From NCBI GenBank assembly GCA_017307315.1, contig JAFKFF010000044.1, positions 1 through 8,194 of the forward strand: a DNA stretch of 8,194 nucleotides, read 5' to 3'. The translations under genes were made by a program, and so were the position numbers. Under the pieces are notes generated by a model. It saw only the letters and a list, made by a program, of their open reading frames with translations, was not told where the DNA came from and made no database searches. Positions within the stretch are counted from its first letter, which is position 1, and each line of letters begins with the position of its first letter. The DNA is from Alphaproteobacteria bacterium (GTDB taxonomy: Bacteria > Pseudomonadota > Alphaproteobacteria > Micropepsales > Micropepsaceae). Of this stretch, positions 6,438-8,194 are shown piece after piece.

Positions 6438-7052
6438 GTGAGCGCCAGGAATAATTCCCTCCGCTATGGCATTGTCGCCATGACCTTCCACTGGACCATC
6501 GCCGGACTGATCATCCTGAATGTGGTGCTGGGCGTCTGGTTCGTGAATTTCCTGGAGCGGGGAAATCCCACGCGCGGCCTGGTGGTCAATCTGCATGAGT
6601 CTCTCGGCATCCTGGTTCTGCTGCTGAGCCTGCTGCGGCTGGGCTGGCGACTGATGAATCCCATTCCCGCCCTTCCCGCCGATTTCAGTCCCGCAAAGCG
6701 CATGTTCGCGCGCGGCACCCATTACGCGCTGTACGCGCTGATGATCCTGGTTCCTTTGATCGGCTGGGCGCTGGCGTCGCTGCCGGACTGGCCGCTGGTC
6801 CTGGCATTCGGCGCAATTCCCTGGCCCAAGATTTTCTATGTCGCCAGCCTGTCCGCCGACGCCAAGAAAGCGGCCGTCGGCATCATCGCGCCCAGCCATA
6901 TCATTTTGGCTTTTCTGCTGTTCGGATTGGCGGTCGGCCATCTCTGTGCCGCGCTTTTCTACCACGGCCTGATCCGCAAGGATCAGATCCTGCAGCGCAT
7001 GGTGCCCGGCACCGATGTCACGCCGGAGGGCGTTGGAAGGCCGTCCCGCTGA
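6438..7052 (+). CDS. Cytochrome b561-type diheme membrane protein
   Basis: A 204-residue inner-membrane protein with four main hydrophobic segments at about 18-38, 53-72, 95-115 and 150-175. It begins with RYGIVAMTFHW, the typical bacterial b561 opening, and ends near ILQRMVP, also family-typical. Histidines in or beside the membrane are His18, His53, His95, His154 and His168; by analogy to E. coli CybB, His18, His53, His154 and His168 are likely ligands of two b hemes. Known role of the family: moving electrons between quinol and acceptors such as superoxide; the partner here is unknown. The GTG start at 6438 is preferred because GAGGAGG lies 7 bp upstream and the family N-terminus fits; the in-frame ATG at 6405 has no such site. 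tsaC follows after 63 bp without a visible terminator. Confidence 0.93.
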   Translation: MSARNNSLRYGIVAMTFHWTIAGLIILNVVLGVWFVNFLERGNPTRGLVVNLHESLGILVLLLSLLRLGWRLMNPIPALPADFSPAKRMFARGTHYALYALMILVPLIGWALASLPDWPLVLAFGAIPWPKIFYVASLSADAKKAAVGIIAPSHIILAFLLFGLAVGHLCAALFYHGLIRKDQILQRMVPGTDVTPEGVGRPSR

Positions 7053-7115
7053 GAACGGGGCCGCCATCTCCAAAGAATGGCTGACACGGCCGCGGCGACC
7101 CGCTAAAAGGCCGGG

Positions 7116-8069
7116 ATGGAAGGCGCATTGGAGACAACAAGGGCAGCCGATGCCGCAGCGATCGACCGCGCGGCACGGATGCTGCGCGATGGCCGGCTGG
7201 TCGCCTTCCCCACCGAGACGGTCTATGGCCTGGGCGCCGATGCCCGCAACGGCAGGGCGGTGGCGGGCATCTTCGCCGCCAAGGGAAGGCCGCGCTTCAA
7301 TCCCCTGATCGTTCACATCGCCAGCCTGGCGGAAGCCGAACGGCATGCGGACTTCTCGGAAGCCGCGATACGGCTGGCAAGGCATTTCTGGCCGGGCGCC
7401 CTGACCCTGGTTCTGCCGCGACGAACCGGCACCGATCTGTCGGAGTTGGTCAGCGCGGGTCTCGACACGGTCGCCCTGCGCGTGCCGGCTCATCCGGTCG
7501 CGGCCGCGTTGCTAAAAGAAGCGCAACTCCCCATCGCCGCGCCCAGCGCCAACCCTTCCGGACGGATCAGCCCCACCACTGCGGCGCATGTGGCCGAAGG
7601 CCTTGCGAGCGAGGTCGACTTCATTCTCGACGGCGGCCCGGCTTTCTTGGGCCTGGAATCCACCGTGATCGGTTTTGATGGTGAAAGGCCCGTCCTGTTG
7701 CGGCCGGGCGCCATCGCGCGGCTGGACATCGAAGGGGTGGCGGGGCCGCTGGGCCGGACGGACGAAACCATCCGCTCCCCCGGACAGCTGGAAAGCCATT
7801 ACGCGCCGGACGCTCCGCTCAGGCTCGATGTCCGGGATGCCGCCCAAGGCGAGCTGCTGTTGGGTTTCGGCCCCACGCCCGGCGCCACGCTCAATCTGAG
7901 CCCTGCCGGCGATCTCAAGGAAGCCGCCGCCAACCTCTTCGCCATGCTGCGAGAACTGGACGTAAAGGGCACACGGATCGCGGTCGCGCCAATCCCGGAA
8001 ACCGGTCTGGGCGAAGCCATCAACGACCGGCTGCGCCGTGCCGCCGCACCAAGGACACCGCATGTCTGA
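7116..8069 (+). CDS. tsaC: L-threonylcarbamoyladenylate synthase, Sua5/TsaC type
   Basis: A 317-residue cytoplasmic enzyme making threonylcarbamoyl-AMP from threonine, bicarbonate and ATP, the first step of t6A formation at position 37 of ANN-reading tRNAs. The YrdC-like catalytic domain covers about 10-210: PTETVYGLG (32-40), KGRPRFNPL (56-64), WPGALT (92-97), APSANPSG (142-149), ESTV (181-184) and RPG (196-198). A linker with SPGQLESHYAP (221-231) leads into the smaller Sua5 domain, about 232-317, ending with GLGEAINDRLRRAA. The length shows the two-domain Sua5 form rather than the short E. coli TsaC. The ATG at 7116 has AAAGG 5 bp upstream; the in-frame TTG at 7128 is a less likely start. 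The next gene starts inside its last codons. Confidence 0.96.
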   Translation: MEGALETTRAADAAAIDRAARMLRDGRLVAFPTETVYGLGADARNGRAVAGIFAAKGRPRFNPLIVHIASLAEAERHADFSEAAIRLARHFWPGALTLVLPRRTGTDLSELVSAGLDTVALRVPAHPVAAALLKEAQLPIAAPSANPSGRISPTTAAHVAEGLASEVDFILDGGPAFLGLESTVIGFDGERPVLLRPGAIARLDIEGVAGPLGRTDETIRSPGQLESHYAPDAPLRLDVRDAAQGELLLGFGPTPGATLNLSPAGDLKEAAANLFAMLRELDVKGTRIAVAPIPETGLGEAINDRLRRAAAPRTPHV

Positions 8070-8194
8070 GATTTTCGATCGCCTCAAAACGGCCGCTGGG
8101 CCGGGCGGTTTCAGCACCGATGCCGTCGAGATCGCCCCTTATCTGGAAGAGTGGCGTGGGCGCCTGACGGGCGACAGCCCGCTTCTTCTGAAGC
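8062..8194 (+). CDS. Probable FAD-linked oxidase/dehydrogenase, 3'-truncated by the window edge
   Basis: An open frame of 44 codons running off the right edge. The start ATG at 8062 overlaps the tsaC end by 8 bp and has AAGGA at 8051-8055, 6 bp upstream. The N-terminus includes GPGGFSTDAVEIAPYLEEWR followed by GRLTG, which resembles the region before the FAD-binding domain of GlcD/D-lactate-dehydrogenase-like oxidases in alphaproteobacteria. The FAD-binding motifs lie beyond the window, so the product name rests on N-terminal similarity only. The overlap indicates translational coupling with tsaC. Confidence 0.68.
   Translation, partial: MSEIFDRLKTAAGPGGFSTDAVEIAPYLEEWRGRLTGDSPLLLK

Noticed and set aside
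6354..7493. 379-codon open frame on the minus strand opposite cytochrome b561 and tsaC
   Set aside because: Its translation is Gln/Arg/Gly-rich without recognisable domains, and both opposite-strand genes are clear family members. Long antisense frames are expected in GC-rich DNA.

Overview
This window is GC-rich chromosomal DNA, very probably from an alphaproteobacterium. The clues are a SUV3-like helicase, a small S4-domain protein, the 7Fe ferredoxin FdxA and a CarD/CdnL regulator lying head to tail, and protein sequences that match alphaproteobacterial versions of these families as I recall them. The genus cannot be fixed from the sequence. I see no tRNA, rRNA, insertion sequence, CRISPR array or phage gene.

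Region 1 (1-3889, + strand): the 3' part of a SUV3-like RNA/DNA helicase gene cut by the window's left edge, an 86-residue S4 RNA-binding protein 13 bp downstream, ferredoxin fdxA with its own good ribosome binding site, a 267-bp intergenic stretch with a small hairpin (possible terminator) and several inverted repeats, then carD. A strong terminator sits at 3855-3889 between carD and a convergent gene.

Region 2 (3881-6313, - strand): a tight three-gene cluster read right to left. It holds an HSDL2-type short-chain dehydrogenase, an exported staphylococcal-nuclease-like protein with an altered active site and a second C-terminal domain (2-bp gap), and an unrecognised exported protein of 257 residues (25-bp gap). 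The last gene is visibly less GC-rich than its neighbours.

Region 3 (6314-8194, + strand): a 124-bp divergent promoter region, a cytochrome b561-type membrane protein with a GTG start and a strong Shine-Dalgarno, a full-length Sua5/TsaC tRNA threonylcarbamoyladenosine enzyme, and the first 44 codons of a probable FAD-linked oxidase that overlaps the tsaC end by 8 bp.

Most of the window is ordinary housekeeping content (RNA metabolism, electron transfer, transcription control, tRNA modification). No clear new system is present. The least explained parts are the minus-strand exported pair (altered nuclease plus orphan secreted protein) and the structured leader in front of carD.
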